Shown here: piece by piece, positions 7,361-14,737 of the stretch
How positions within the stretch are numbered: position 1 is the first letter of the stretch
Layout: each line of letters starts with the position of its first letter
Assembly: GCA_019307165.1 (NCBI GenBank)
Contig: JAFDKD010000066.1
Location: forward strand, 1 to 18,362
DNA: 18,362 nucleotides
Direction of reading: 5' to 3'
From: Deltaproteobacteria bacterium
GTDB lineage: Bacteria; Desulfobacterota; DSM-4660; Desulfatiglandales; Desulfatiglandaceae
Notes under the pieces: model-generated
Seen by the model: the letters and a program-made list of their open reading frames with translations, nothing else
What the model was told of the DNA's origin: nothing
The model's database searches: none
Made by a program: the position numbers and the translations under genes

Positions 7361-8479
7361 TTACCGGTTCCTCGAGGCGATATTGAGGAGAATGCCGATG
7401 CCCGCCAGGTTAATGATCAGGGACGACCCCCCGTAGCTTATCAAGGGCAGAGACAGGCCCTTGGTGGGCAGCAGGCCCATGACCACCGCCATGTTGATAA
7501 CCACCTGAAGACCCAGCAGGAACATCAGCCCCAGTGCCAGGTAAGTGGCAAAAAGGTCCCGGGCCTCCAGGGCCACCCGCAGCCCCCTGTAGATCAGAAA
7601 ACCGAACACCGCCACAATGACCGCCACGCCCACAAGCCCCAGTTCCTCGGCCGCTATGGAAAGGATAAAGTCGGTATGGGGCTCAGGAAGATAAAACAGC
7701 TTCTGTTTGCTGGCGCCCAAACCGGCGCCGAAAATTCCGCCCGACCCGAAGGCCAGAAAGGAATGAATAATCTGGTATCCGATCCCGGCGGGATCTTCCC
7801 AGGGGTTGAAAAAGGCGAGCAGTCTCTCGATCCTGTAATCGGCCCGGCGAATCATCCAGTACGAGAGGGCCGCCAGCACGGCAAAAATGACCAGCAGGTA
7901 ACGAAACCTGGCCCCGCCCACGAAAAGGAGGGTTAATACCCACGCGCCGATGATGGCGGCCGTTCCGAAATCGGGCTCCATCGCGATGAGCAGCATGAAG
8001 ACCCCGGCAATGACCAGGTGGGGCGCCAGCCCCCTGGAAAACGAATCCATGTAGGTGGCCTTCTTGGCCATGGAATAGGCCAGGTAAATGCACAGGGAAA
8101 ACTTGGCCAGTTCGGATGGCTGAAACGAAAATCCGCCGACGCGAAGCCACCGGCATGCATGGTTGACCGTATGGCCCACGCCGGGAATATGCAGCAGAAT
8201 CAGGAAACCTAAACTGACGGCCAGGAGCGGATAGGCCAACTTGGCGTACAGGGTATAGGGGATGTGTTTTGCCAGCAGCATCAGGGTGACGCCGATCAGG
8301 CAGAAAAGGACCTGCCGCTTGAGATAGAAATAACTGTCGCCCAGGCGGTGTTCGGCAAGGTGGTTGCTGGAGCTGTAGACCAGTACCAGACCCACGGCCA
8401 GCAGCAGGAGCACCGGGACCAGGATCGTCAGGTCGTAGCTGAGCTTTCCGGCCTTACCCTTTGTTTTGGCCTTGGCCAT
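7361..8479 (-). CDS. ftsW: SEDS peptidoglycan glycosyltransferase FtsW
   Basis: Polytopic inner-membrane polymerase that joins lipid II into septal glycan strands, working with FtsI. The 372 residues contain about ten hydrophobic segments. Family motifs include the conserved RWLRVGGFSFQPSELAKF, MEPDFGTAAII, FNPWEDPAGIGYQ, the loop LPEPHTDFI with the putative catalytic Asp at 270, AAEELG, and GLSLPLISYGGSS near the C-terminus. The cytoplasmic N-terminus is short and lysine-rich. The ATG at 8479 is preceded by GGAAAGGA at six bases and overlaps the last 26 bases of murD. FtsW rather than RodA is inferred from the setting between murD and murG. Confidence 0.96.
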   Translation of the reverse strand: MAKAKTKGKAGKLSYDLTILVPVLLLLAVGLVLVYSSSNHLAEHRLGDSYFYLKRQVLFCLIGVTLMLLAKHIPYTLYAKLAYPLLAVSLGFLILLHIPGVGHTVNHACRWLRVGGFSFQPSELAKFSLCIYLAYSMAKKATYMDSFSRGLAPHLVIAGVFMLLIAMEPDFGTAAIIGAWVLTLLFVGGARFRYLLVIFAVLAALSYWMIRRADYRIERLLAFFNPWEDPAGIGYQIIHSFLAFGSGGIFGAGLGASKQKLFYLPEPHTDFILSIAAEELGLVGVAVIVAVFGFLIYRGLRVALEARDLFATYLALGLMFLLGLQVVINMAVVMGLLPTKGLSLPLISYGGSSLIINLAGIGILLNIASRNR

Positions 8480-9254
8480 TGATCATCCTTTCCACTGCAT
8501 CGACAAAGGCTTTTCCCCGCTCTGCATAGTCGGCGTACATGTCAAAGCTGGCGCAGGCCGGCGCCAGCAGCACTGCATCCCCCGGTTCGGCCAGAGAGGC
8601 GGCCGCCCTTACGGCGGCCCCCATGTCGGCCGTCCGCATACACGGGACGCCGCCGGCAAAGGCCCTGGACAGCAGATCCGCGGCCTCGCCCAGAAAGACC
8701 GCCCCCTTGACTTTCCCCCGGGCCGCCTCCACCAGGTCCGTATAATCCGCTCCCTTGTGACGCCCTCCCGCAATCAGCACCAGCGGGCGGTCCAGGCTTT
8801 CCACGGCCCGGGCTGCGGCATCCACATTGGTGGCCTTGGAATCGTTGTAAAAGGACACGCCCTTGAACTCGGCCACCTTGACCAGCCGGTTCGGGAGTCC
8901 TTTGAATTGGTTGATGGTCTGTTGCACCGTATCCGCTCCGATGCCCAAAATGTGACCGACGAGCAGCCCGGCCAGCAGGTTTTCGAGATTGTGCCTGCCC
9001 GGAAGGCCATAGGCATCCACGGCATAGTCCGTTTCTTTCCCTTCCAGGCGAACCACCGCCCGTCCTCCCGTCATGAACGCGTCGCGCCCGGGGCGCTCCT
9101 CGAGCCCGTAGCGATAAACCGCCCGGCCCGAACCGGGCCGGACCTCCCGGAGCCGGGGGTCGTCGTCATTCAGCACCACATGGTTTTCGGCCCCCTGATT
9201 CTCGAACACGCGAAGTTTGGCGCGCACATAGGCCTCGTAGTCCGACACGCACAT
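8454..9254 (-). CDS. murD: MurD C-terminal fragment after frameshift
   Basis: Downstream part of the UDP-MurNAc-L-alanyl-D-glutamate synthetase frame. After the duplicated SDYEAYVR it reads AKLRVFENQG, which contains the lysine matching the carbamylated Lys of MurD. It then continues through VVLNDDDP, GRHNLENLLAG, the C-terminal domain FYNDSKATNVDAAARA, LIAGGRHKGADY and LLAPACASFDMYADYAERG. Joined to the upstream fragment with one 25-bp copy removed, the protein would be about 463 residues, normal for MurD. The ATG at 9254 is created by the shifted frame; only a weak GAGG lies three bases upstream, so independent translation is doubtful. Alone this piece lacks the N-terminal UDP-binding domain and the P-loop and could not be an active ligase. 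Confidence 0.9.
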   Translation of the reverse strand: MCVSDYEAYVRAKLRVFENQGAENHVVLNDDDPRLREVRPGSGRAVYRYGLEERPGRDAFMTGGRAVVRLEGKETDYAVDAYGLPGRHNLENLLAGLLVGHILGIGADTVQQTINQFKGLPNRLVKVAEFKGVSFYNDSKATNVDAAARAVESLDRPLVLIAGGRHKGADYTDLVEAARGKVKGAVFLGEAADLLSRAFAGGVPCMRTADMGAAVRAAASLAEPGDAVLLAPACASFDMYADYAERGKAFVDAVERMINGQGQNKG

Positions 9255-9870
9255 AGGCCTCGTAGTCCGAATAGCGGTCCAGGTGGTCGGGCGATATGTT
9301 CAAGAGAACGGAGATCGCCGGCGAAAAGGTCTGAATCGTATCCAATTGAAAACTGCTCACCTCCACCACCGCCGCATCCGCTTCGGTTCCTGCCGCGGCA
9401 AACGCCATGAGCGGCGTCCCCAGGTTGCCCCCAACGAACACGCGGCGCCCTCCCCGCTCCAGCAGTTCCCCGATAAGGGCCGTGACCGTCGATTTGCCGT
9501 TGGTGCCCGTTATCGCTATCACCGGCGTATGGATGAGGCGCGAGGCCAGTTCCAGTTCCCCGAGGACGGGAACGCCCCGCTCCCGGGCAGCGACAATGGG
9601 CCCCATGTCCAGGGGTACGCCGGGGCTGACGATGACCGTGTCCGCCCGGACAAACGTCTCTTCCCGGTGCCCGCCGGTCTCCAGCAGGACGCCCAGGCCT
9701 TCAAGCTCCCGACAGACCGTCCCCTCCAGTTCGCCGAGGGGGCGAATTTCGCTGACAACGACCTCGGCGCCTTGACCCGCCAGCCACCGGGCCGTGTGAA
9801 AGCCCGACACGCCGAGCCCCGCCACCGTGACACGCTTCCCCTCGAATTGTGGTTTTTGTCGCTTGGACAT
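9166..9870 (-). CDS. murD: MurD N-terminal fragment, frameshifted
   Basis: MurD adds D-glutamate to UDP-MurNAc-L-alanine in the cytoplasm, an essential step. This frame encodes the UDP-binding domain (KRVTVAGLGVSGFHTARWLA, 12-31), VIVSPGVPLD, the ATPase P-loop TGTNGKSTVTAL (121-132), VEVSSFQLDTI and ISPDHLDRYSDYEAYVR up to residue 208. A second copy of the last eight codons then arrives in the wrong frame, and 26 unrelated residues (beginning VGLRGLCARQ) lead to a stop at 9166. The ATG at 9870 starts right before the Rossmann-type strand; the longer in-frame extension to 9996 runs into mraY and is unlikely. AAGGGA lies 16 bases upstream, a rather long spacing. The fragment is inactive as read. 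A true frameshift or a sequence error are both possible. Confidence 0.9.
   Translation of the reverse strand: MSKRQKPQFEGKRVTVAGLGVSGFHTARWLAGQGAEVVVSEIRPLGELEGTVCRELEGLGVLLETGGHREETFVRADTVIVSPGVPLDMGPIVAARERGVPVLGELELASRLIHTPVIAITGTNGKSTVTALIGELLERGGRRVFVGGNLGTPLMAFAAAGTEADAAVVEVSSFQLDTIQTFSPAISVLLNISPDHLDRYSDYEAYVRVGLRGLCARQTSRVRESGGRKPCGAE
9221..9270. repeat. 25-bp tandem duplication inside murD
   Basis: Positions 9221-9245 and 9246-9270 are adjacent copies of one 25-base unit differing at a single base (9222 versus 9247). On the coding strand each copy encodes SDYEAYVR. Because 25 is not a multiple of three, the second copy shifts the frame. Deleting one copy restores a full-length MurD. 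Confidence 0.95.
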
Positions 9871-9908
9871 TTTATTTTCGATGCAATCCCTTAATTTCTC
9901 AAGGGAAA

Positions 9909-10988
9909 CTACCTCAGTTTCAAAGTGCCCAGTGACAGCAGCGCCAGCAGGATGGCGATGATCCAGAACCGAACGATCACTTTGGGTTCGGGCCATCCCT
10001 TGAGTTCAAAATGGTGATGTATGGGGGCCATGCGAAAAATGCGCTGTCCTCCCGTCAGCTTGAAGTAGCTCACCTGGAAAATCACCGACAGGGCCTCGAA
10101 TACGAAGAGTCCGCCTACCAGCGCCAGGACGACTTCCTGTTTGGTAATGATGGCCACGGTCCCCAGGACGGCGCCCAGGGACAGGGAACCCACGTCCCCC
10201 ATGAAGATGTCGGCCGGGTATGCGTTGAACCACAGAAACCCGAGGCCCGCCCCCACGGTAGCGCCGCAGATCACGGATATCTCGCCCGCGCCCGGCATGT
10301 TGGGGATCTGAAGGTATGACGCGATGGATGCGTGCCCCGCCAGATAGGCAAAGATCAAGTAAGTGGCAAAGGCGATGGTCACCGGGCCGATGGCCAGTCC
10401 GTCCAGACCGTCGGTAAGGTTGACCGCGTTTGAGGCGCCCACAATGATAAAAACGGCCAGGGGCACATATCCCCACCCCAGGTTCGGAGACACCGCTTTG
10501 AAAAACGGGACATTAAGTTCGGTGTTGAAACCCGGATACCAGTACAGCAGAAGGGTGACGGCCAGGGCCGCAAGGATCTGATACGAGAACTTCGCCCCGG
10601 CGCTGAGGCCCTTGCTGGTTTTCTTTCTGATCTTCAGATAGTCGTCCATAAATCCGATGGCGCCGAAAGCCGTCATCGCCAGGAGGACGATCCAGAGATA
10701 GAAGTTGAGGGGATCGCCCCATGCCAGGGTTGAAATCATAATCGCCGGAAGAATGAGGCACCCGCCCATGGTGGGCGTTCCTTCTTTCACCTTATGCTCC
10801 GGGGGGCCGTCATCCCTCACGTGCTGCTCCACCTGCATTTCCTTGAGTTTTTCGATGACCCAGGGGCCGAAAAAGAAACTGATGACCAGCGCGGTGATCG
10901 TCGCCAGTACGGCCCTGAACGTAATATAACGAAACACGTTCAGCAGCGAGATATCGGCGTGAAAAAAATAAATAAGCTTATAGAGCAT
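9909..10988 (-). CDS. mraY: Phospho-N-acetylmuramoyl-pentapeptide transferase MraY
   Basis: Polytopic inner-membrane enzyme that moves phospho-MurNAc-pentapeptide from UDP to undecaprenyl phosphate, forming lipid I. The 359 residues match the family length of about 360. Motifs in order are HKVKEGTPTMGG (65-76), the magnesium-binding DDYLKIRKK (115-123), GASNAVNLTDGLDGLA (184-199), FMGDVGSLSLG (262-272) with the active-site Asp at about 265, and APIHHHFELKGWPE (321-334) with the histidine triad. About ten hydrophobic segments alternate with these loops. The ATG at 10988 follows GGGAG at about 11 bases; the receiver gene ends 50 bases upstream. murD starts 38 bases downstream. Confidence 0.97.
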   Translation of the reverse strand: MLYKLIYFFHADISLLNVFRYITFRAVLATITALVISFFFGPWVIEKLKEMQVEQHVRDDGPPEHKVKEGTPTMGGCLILPAIMISTLAWGDPLNFYLWIVLLAMTAFGAIGFMDDYLKIRKKTSKGLSAGAKFSYQILAALAVTLLLYWYPGFNTELNVPFFKAVSPNLGWGYVPLAVFIIVGASNAVNLTDGLDGLAIGPVTIAFATYLIFAYLAGHASIASYLQIPNMPGAGEISVICGATVGAGLGFLWFNAYPADIFMGDVGSLSLGAVLGTVAIITKQEVVLALVGGLFVFEALSVIFQVSYFKLTGGQRIFRMAPIHHHFELKGWPEPKVIVRFWIIAILLALLSLGTLKLR

Positions 10989-11038
10989 TCGCTTACCCGC
11001 TCCCGTCGGCCGGGGCCCCTGTCCCCGAACACCGCGGT

Positions 11039-11407
11039 CTAATCTGAGATGGTCGTGGCAACGACCTCCATGAGTGACGCCATTCCGATGGGTTTGGTCA
11101 ACTGGACCACATCGGAAGGCACGGACCTGGACAGGGCCGATTCGCTCATCGGGCTTCCGGTCAGGACAATGACCTTTTCCTTACGACCCGACGCCCGCAT
11201 CCGCTGGATCATTTCGATGCCGTCGATGCGCGGCATCCTAAGGTCGGTGATGACCAGGTCGAAGTTGCCGCCTTCCATCTGTTCCAAAGAATCCTGGCCG
11301 TCCTCGGCCACGCTCACGTCGAATCCTTCCATTTCGAGGGTTTCCGAAAGAAGAATTCTGATCCCCAACTCGTCGTCCACCACCAGCACCCGTTTTGCCG
11401 TTCTCAT
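11039..11407 (-). CDS. Single-domain response regulator (CheY-like receiver)
   Basis: A 122-residue protein made of one receiver domain and nothing else. It has the acidic pair Asp11-Asp12 (VLVVDDELGIR), the phospho-acceptor Asp55 (LVITDLRMPRIDG), the conserved Thr83 (VLTGS) and Lys105 (LTKPIG), so it should be phosphorylated by a histidine kinase or phosphotransfer protein. The usual aromatic switch residue three places before the lysine appears to be Gln102. There is no DNA-binding, enzymatic or other output domain, so any effect must come through protein contacts. The ATG overlaps the murF stop (ATGA), and GGAGG inside murF lies seven bases upstream, so it is translated with murF. mraY begins 50 bases downstream. 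No kinase gene is in the window. This is not a standard dcw gene; its partner and role are unknown. Confidence 0.93.
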   Translation of the reverse strand: MRTAKRVLVVDDELGIRILLSETLEMEGFDVSVAEDGQDSLEQMEGGNFDLVITDLRMPRIDGIEMIQRMRASGRKEKVIVLTGSPMSESALSRSVPSDVVQLTKPIGMASLMEVVATTISD

Positions 11408-12828
11408 AAAAGGGCCTCCACCACCTTTTCCAACTCCATAATGCGCGAGCCTTTGATCAGTATGACATCGCCCGCCCCCATGGCGTCGCGAATGCGCCGG
11501 GCCATGTCCGCGTGGCTCAAAGCCTCCATTGTCCTGTTGCGGGGCATGCCTTCCTCCAGGGCGCCCCTGATGACATCCCCGGCGTGCTCCCCCAGGGCCA
11601 CCAGAAAACCGGCGTCCCGTCGGGCAACGATCCTGCCCGCGTTATGGTGGGCGGATACCGTCTCTTTCCCCAGTTCCCCCATCTCTCCCAATCCCACGAT
11701 AAGCCGGGCGTCCGCCCCGGTCATATCCGCGGCTGAATCGAGGGCGGCTTTCAGGGCGGACGGGTTGGCGTTATAGGTATCGTTTACCAGCACCGCGCCG
11801 CCCGCGATTTTCTTCACGGTGAAACGCCCGTCCACCCCCCGAAACCTTTCCAGGCCTTCCAGGACCCGTTCGGGCGGCTCGCCAAGGCAAAGGCCCGCGG
11901 CGGCGGCGGCCAGCGCATTGTAAACGTTGTGGGCCCCCGCAACCGAAAGACGGGCGCCCCATGAACGCCCTTCGTGGCGGAGATCGAACGCGATACCATC
12001 CCGACCCAGACCCCTGATTTTTTCGGCCCTGATGTCGTTGTCGGGCCCCAGACCGAAGGTCAGGGTGGATTTTCCGAAAGGCGCGGCCGTTTTCATCAAT
12101 AAGGCATCGTCTCCGTTGAGGATCACCCGGCCGCGCGGGGAAATTCGCTCAACCAGTTCCGTTTTGGCCCTGGCCACGCCTTCCATATCGCCCACCCCCT
12201 CCAGGTGCGCCATGCCCACGTTGGTGATGATACCGATATCGGGGTCTGAAATTTCGGTCAGACGCGAGATCTCGCCGAACCGATTCATGCCCATCTCGAG
12301 AACAACCCGCGGAACGCCCTCCGTCAGTTCCAGAAGGCTCAAGGGCAATCCGATGAGGTTGTTGAAATTCCCCCTGTTTTTCAGTATGGGACCGGAAAGC
12401 TCCAAAATACAGGCCGTCATTTCCTTTGTCGTCGTCTTGCCGGAACTGCCGGTGACGGCCACCAGTTGAACGCTGTGTTCGCGCCGCCACCAGGCTGCCA
12501 GATCGCCCAGGCCCTCCAGGGTGTCACCGATCGCTATGGCGACCCGATCGGGAAATCTATCCCGCATGAGTACGGTCGGCGTCTCCCGCCTGCGCCATCG
12601 GGACCGGTTCGCCACGACCCCCGCGGCGCCGCGCTCCAGGGCCTGGGCGATAAAATCATGCCCGTCGAAACGCCCCCCTTGAAGGGCCCAGAACAGATCG
12701 CCCTCACGGATGTTTCGGGTATCGGTGCTGAGGCCCTTCAGGACGACTCCCGCGGCCCCGGATACCAGATCCCCGCCGATGGGCGACAGAAGTTCCCCTG
12801 CGGTAATGGCGCCCCAGGAAGCCGTCAC
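11404..12828 (-). CDS. murF: UDP-MurNAc-tripeptide--D-alanyl-D-alanine ligase MurF
   Basis: ATP-dependent cytoplasmic ligase that adds D-Ala-D-Ala to complete UDP-MurNAc-pentapeptide. It has 474 residues. The N-terminal substrate domain includes STDTRNIREGDLFWAL (34-49). The central ATPase has the P-loop TGSSGKTTTKEM (126-137), NRGNFNNLIGLPLSLL, LEMGMNRFGEI and TNVGMAHLEGVG. The C-terminal domain has NVYNALAAAAAGL, NDTYNANPSALKAAL and LIVGLGEMGELG. The start is GTG at 12828, overlapping the murE stop as GTGA. The stop overlaps the receiver gene as ATGA, so murE, murF and the receiver form one coupled block. Confidence 0.97.
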   Translation of the reverse strand: MTASWGAITAGELLSPIGGDLVSGAAGVVLKGLSTDTRNIREGDLFWALQGGRFDGHDFIAQALERGAAGVVANRSRWRRRETPTVLMRDRFPDRVAIAIGDTLEGLGDLAAWWRREHSVQLVAVTGSSGKTTTKEMTACILELSGPILKNRGNFNNLIGLPLSLLELTEGVPRVVLEMGMNRFGEISRLTEISDPDIGIITNVGMAHLEGVGDMEGVARAKTELVERISPRGRVILNGDDALLMKTAAPFGKSTLTFGLGPDNDIRAEKIRGLGRDGIAFDLRHEGRSWGARLSVAGAHNVYNALAAAAAGLCLGEPPERVLEGLERFRGVDGRFTVKKIAGGAVLVNDTYNANPSALKAALDSAADMTGADARLIVGLGEMGELGKETVSAHHNAGRIVARRDAGFLVALGEHAGDVIRGALEEGMPRNRTMEALSHADMARRIRDAMGAGDVILIKGSRIMELEKVVEALL

Positions 12829-14348
12829 GCATTCCCCCCCAGGGCCTGAACCGCCCGTTCAGCCGCCTCCCGGTCATCGAAATGCCGCTTTTCCGTTCCG
12901 ATAATCTGGTAATCCTCGTGCCCCTTGCCCGCGATGAGAATGAGGTCTTCGCCGCGGGCCGTGGAAACCGCCCCGTGAATGGCGGCGGCTCGATCCGGTT
13001 CCATTACATAGCCCGAAACCGCGGACCCATTGGATGGCGGAAAGGCAATCTTTTCGAGACCCGCCTCCCGGACACCCGCTTCAATTCCTGACATGATCGC
13101 ATCCGGGTCCTCGGTCCGGGGATTGTCCGACGTAACGAATACGACGTCGCTCAAGGTCCCCGCGGCCAAGCCCATGTCCCGACGCTTTCCCCGGTCGCGG
13201 TCGCCCCCGCAGCCGAAGACGGTCATCAGCCGCCCCCGAGTCAGCGGTCTCAACGCCTCCAGGGCTTTGGTCAGGGCCTCGGGCGTATGGGCGTAATCGA
13301 TGACCATGTCGACGTCCCCTCGACCCGCTACGCGCTGCATCCTGCCGGGAACGCCCGGCAACGACGCTATGCCGCGGGCTATGGTTTCGAGGTCGATTCC
13401 CATTTTGAGAGCCGACGCCGCGGCCCCCAGGATGTTGTAGACATTGAACCTCCCGACGAGGGAAGCGCGTATGGGCACGCTGCCCTCGGGCGTCAACAGA
13501 CGTGCACGTAAGCCGTCCCGGTCGGCCTCGATTCGATCCGCGCGCACGTGGCAGTCTTGCGAAAGACCGTAGGTCACGATTTCGGCCCGGGTCAGACGAA
13601 CCAATTCCCTGCCCTTCGGGTCATCCGTGTTGATGACCGCAACCGCGGGCCGGTTCGGGGCCTGATCCGCCAACCCCGTAAAAAGCCGGCTCTTTGCCCG
13701 GAAGTAGTCGGCCATGGAGGCATGGTAATCCAGGTGGTCCCGGGAGATGTTCGTGAACACCGCCATGTCGAAGGGACACCCCCGCACCCTTTCCTGATCC
13801 AGTGCGTGAGAGGAAACCTCCATAACCGCATGGGTGACGCCGCTGTCGGCCATCTCGCGAAGGATCCGCATCAGATCGAGGGACTCGGGTGTGGTCACGG
13901 GCGCCGGCAGGCGGGTGTTCCCGAAACGATACTCGATAGTGCCGATGACACCCGGCTCTCCGCCCCCCGCCCGGAAAATGGACTCCAGAAAATAGCTGGT
14001 GGTGGTCTTCCCGTTGGTGCCCGTAATGCCGATGATCCTCATGCCCTCAAAAGGGCGGCCATAAAAGGCGGCGGCCAGCCGAGACAAAGCCGCCCGCGAG
14101 TCCCGGACCTTTACCGCCGGTACGCCCGACTCGATCCTGCCGATATCCTCGCCCACTACTGCAGCCGCGCCGTTTTCAACGGCATTGCCGATAAATGCGT
14201 GGCCGTCCAGGGCATGCCCCCGCAGGGCCACGAAGAGAAAGCCGGGCTCGACCTTTCGGGAATCATAGGCAATACCTCTGATTTCCGCCTCTCCATGATC
14301 GGAAGGGGTCTTTTCCCCTGAAGATTCAAGCAGCCGTTTTAATCTCAT
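12825..14348 (-). CDS. murE: UDP-MurNAc-tripeptide synthetase MurE (meso-DAP type)
   Basis: Adds the third stem-peptide residue to UDP-MurNAc-L-Ala-D-Glu. The 507 residues contain the N-terminal domain with AYDSRKVEPGFLFVALRG (27-44), the P-loop GTNGKTTTSYF (110-120), NISRDHLDYH, the lysine expected to be carbamylated at 219 (FRAKSRLF), and the C-terminal DYAHTPEAL and FGCGGDRDRGKR. The motif DNPR at 408-411 marks enzymes specific for meso-diaminopimelate, which implies a DAP-type wall. The ATG at 14348 has no clear Shine-Dalgarno sequence. A tiny frame from 14368 to 14345 ends on the start as ATGA. Upstream is the 389-bp repeat-filled gap that separates it from ftsI, so a local promoter is possible but not visible. 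Confidence 0.97.
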   Translation of the reverse strand: MRLKRLLESSGEKTPSDHGEAEIRGIAYDSRKVEPGFLFVALRGHALDGHAFIGNAVENGAAAVVGEDIGRIESGVPAVKVRDSRAALSRLAAAFYGRPFEGMRIIGITGTNGKTTTSYFLESIFRAGGGEPGVIGTIEYRFGNTRLPAPVTTPESLDLMRILREMADSGVTHAVMEVSSHALDQERVRGCPFDMAVFTNISRDHLDYHASMADYFRAKSRLFTGLADQAPNRPAVAVINTDDPKGRELVRLTRAEIVTYGLSQDCHVRADRIEADRDGLRARLLTPEGSVPIRASLVGRFNVYNILGAAASALKMGIDLETIARGIASLPGVPGRMQRVAGRGDVDMVIDYAHTPEALTKALEALRPLTRGRLMTVFGCGGDRDRGKRRDMGLAAGTLSDVVFVTSDNPRTEDPDAIMSGIEAGVREAGLEKIAFPPSNGSAVSGYVMEPDRAAAIHGAVSTARGEDLILIAGKGHEDYQIIGTEKRHFDDREAAERAVQALGGNA

Positions 14349-14519
14349 TTTCGGAAGACCGTATTCATTTATGGGTTCGGTGAAATAAAAAGATCCACCA
14401 CAGAGCGCACAGAGAACGCAGAGGATTTTATGTTAGCGCCGCCTCCGGTCCACGGGACGGCCGGTCTAATCAGCAGGAAAACTTCAGGATAACGACAACA
14501 ATTTCAAGGTTGTTTAAGT

Positions 14520-14537
14520 CCCCCTTTGCAAAGGGGG
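14520..14537. repeat. 18-bp perfect palindrome
   Basis: CCCCCTTTGCAAAGGGGG is a perfect inverted repeat without a spacer. Read in one frame on the minus strand it gives PPFAKG, a peptide seen in many spurious frames over dispersed palindromic repeats. It looks like a REP-type element. No T-run follows on the transcribed strand, so it is not a standard terminator. Confidence 0.7.
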
Positions 14538-14547
14538 GAGAGTGCAA

Positions 14548-14589
14548 AGCAACCCGCAACCCACTCATAACTCGCAACTCATAACTCAT
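14548..14589. repeat. AACTCAT heptamer array, six units
   Basis: Six contiguous seven-base units on the plus strand: AGCAACC, CGCAACC, CACTCAT, AACTCGC, AACTCAT, AACTCAT. They lie just beyond the palindrome inside the bracketed gap. This is another heptamer family, different from those near murB and ftsQ. Confidence 0.75.
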
Positions 14590-14737
14590 AAGGTGAAGTT
14601 TCATATGAGTATCTAAAATTCTGTCGTTGTCGAACAAAACCCGTAAAAACTGATCGAGCCGTCCTTCTCGACTCACTGATTTACCGCCCTCAGCCTCTGT
14701 GACCTCTGTGTGCTCTGTGGTGATATCTTTCTTCACA

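Larger units (their letters stand above)
14397..14721. repeat. Element bracketed by inverted 9-mer arrays in the ftsI-murE gap
   Basis: At 14397-14423 three 9-base units end in CACAGAG or GCAGAG (ACCACAGAG, CGCACAGAG, AACGCAGAG). At 14695-14721 three units read CTCTGTGAC, CTCTGTGTG, CTCTGTGGT, which is the same family on the other strand. The two 27-base ends match at 23 positions as an inverted pair. Between them lie an 18-base palindrome, a heptamer array and about 200 bases with no recognisable gene. An 88-codon minus-strand frame (14470-14736) covers it but only translates repeats. The layout resembles a small non-autonomous element, though no clear target duplication is seen. Confidence 0.6.

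Noticed and set aside
9871..9996. Longer murD start at 9996
   Set aside because: The extra 42 residues overlap the end of mraY and are antisense-like in composition; the MurD N-terminal domain begins normally after the ATG at 9870.
14520..14537. Palindrome as a rho-independent terminator after ftsI
   Set aside because: It lies about 200 bases past the ftsI stop, and no T-tract follows on the transcribed strand.
14470..14736. 88-codon minus-strand frame between ftsI and murE
   Set aside because: It is composed of 9-mer, heptamer and palindrome translations (HTEVTEAE, SYELRVMS, SPPFAKGD), a pattern common in spurious frames over dispersed repeats.
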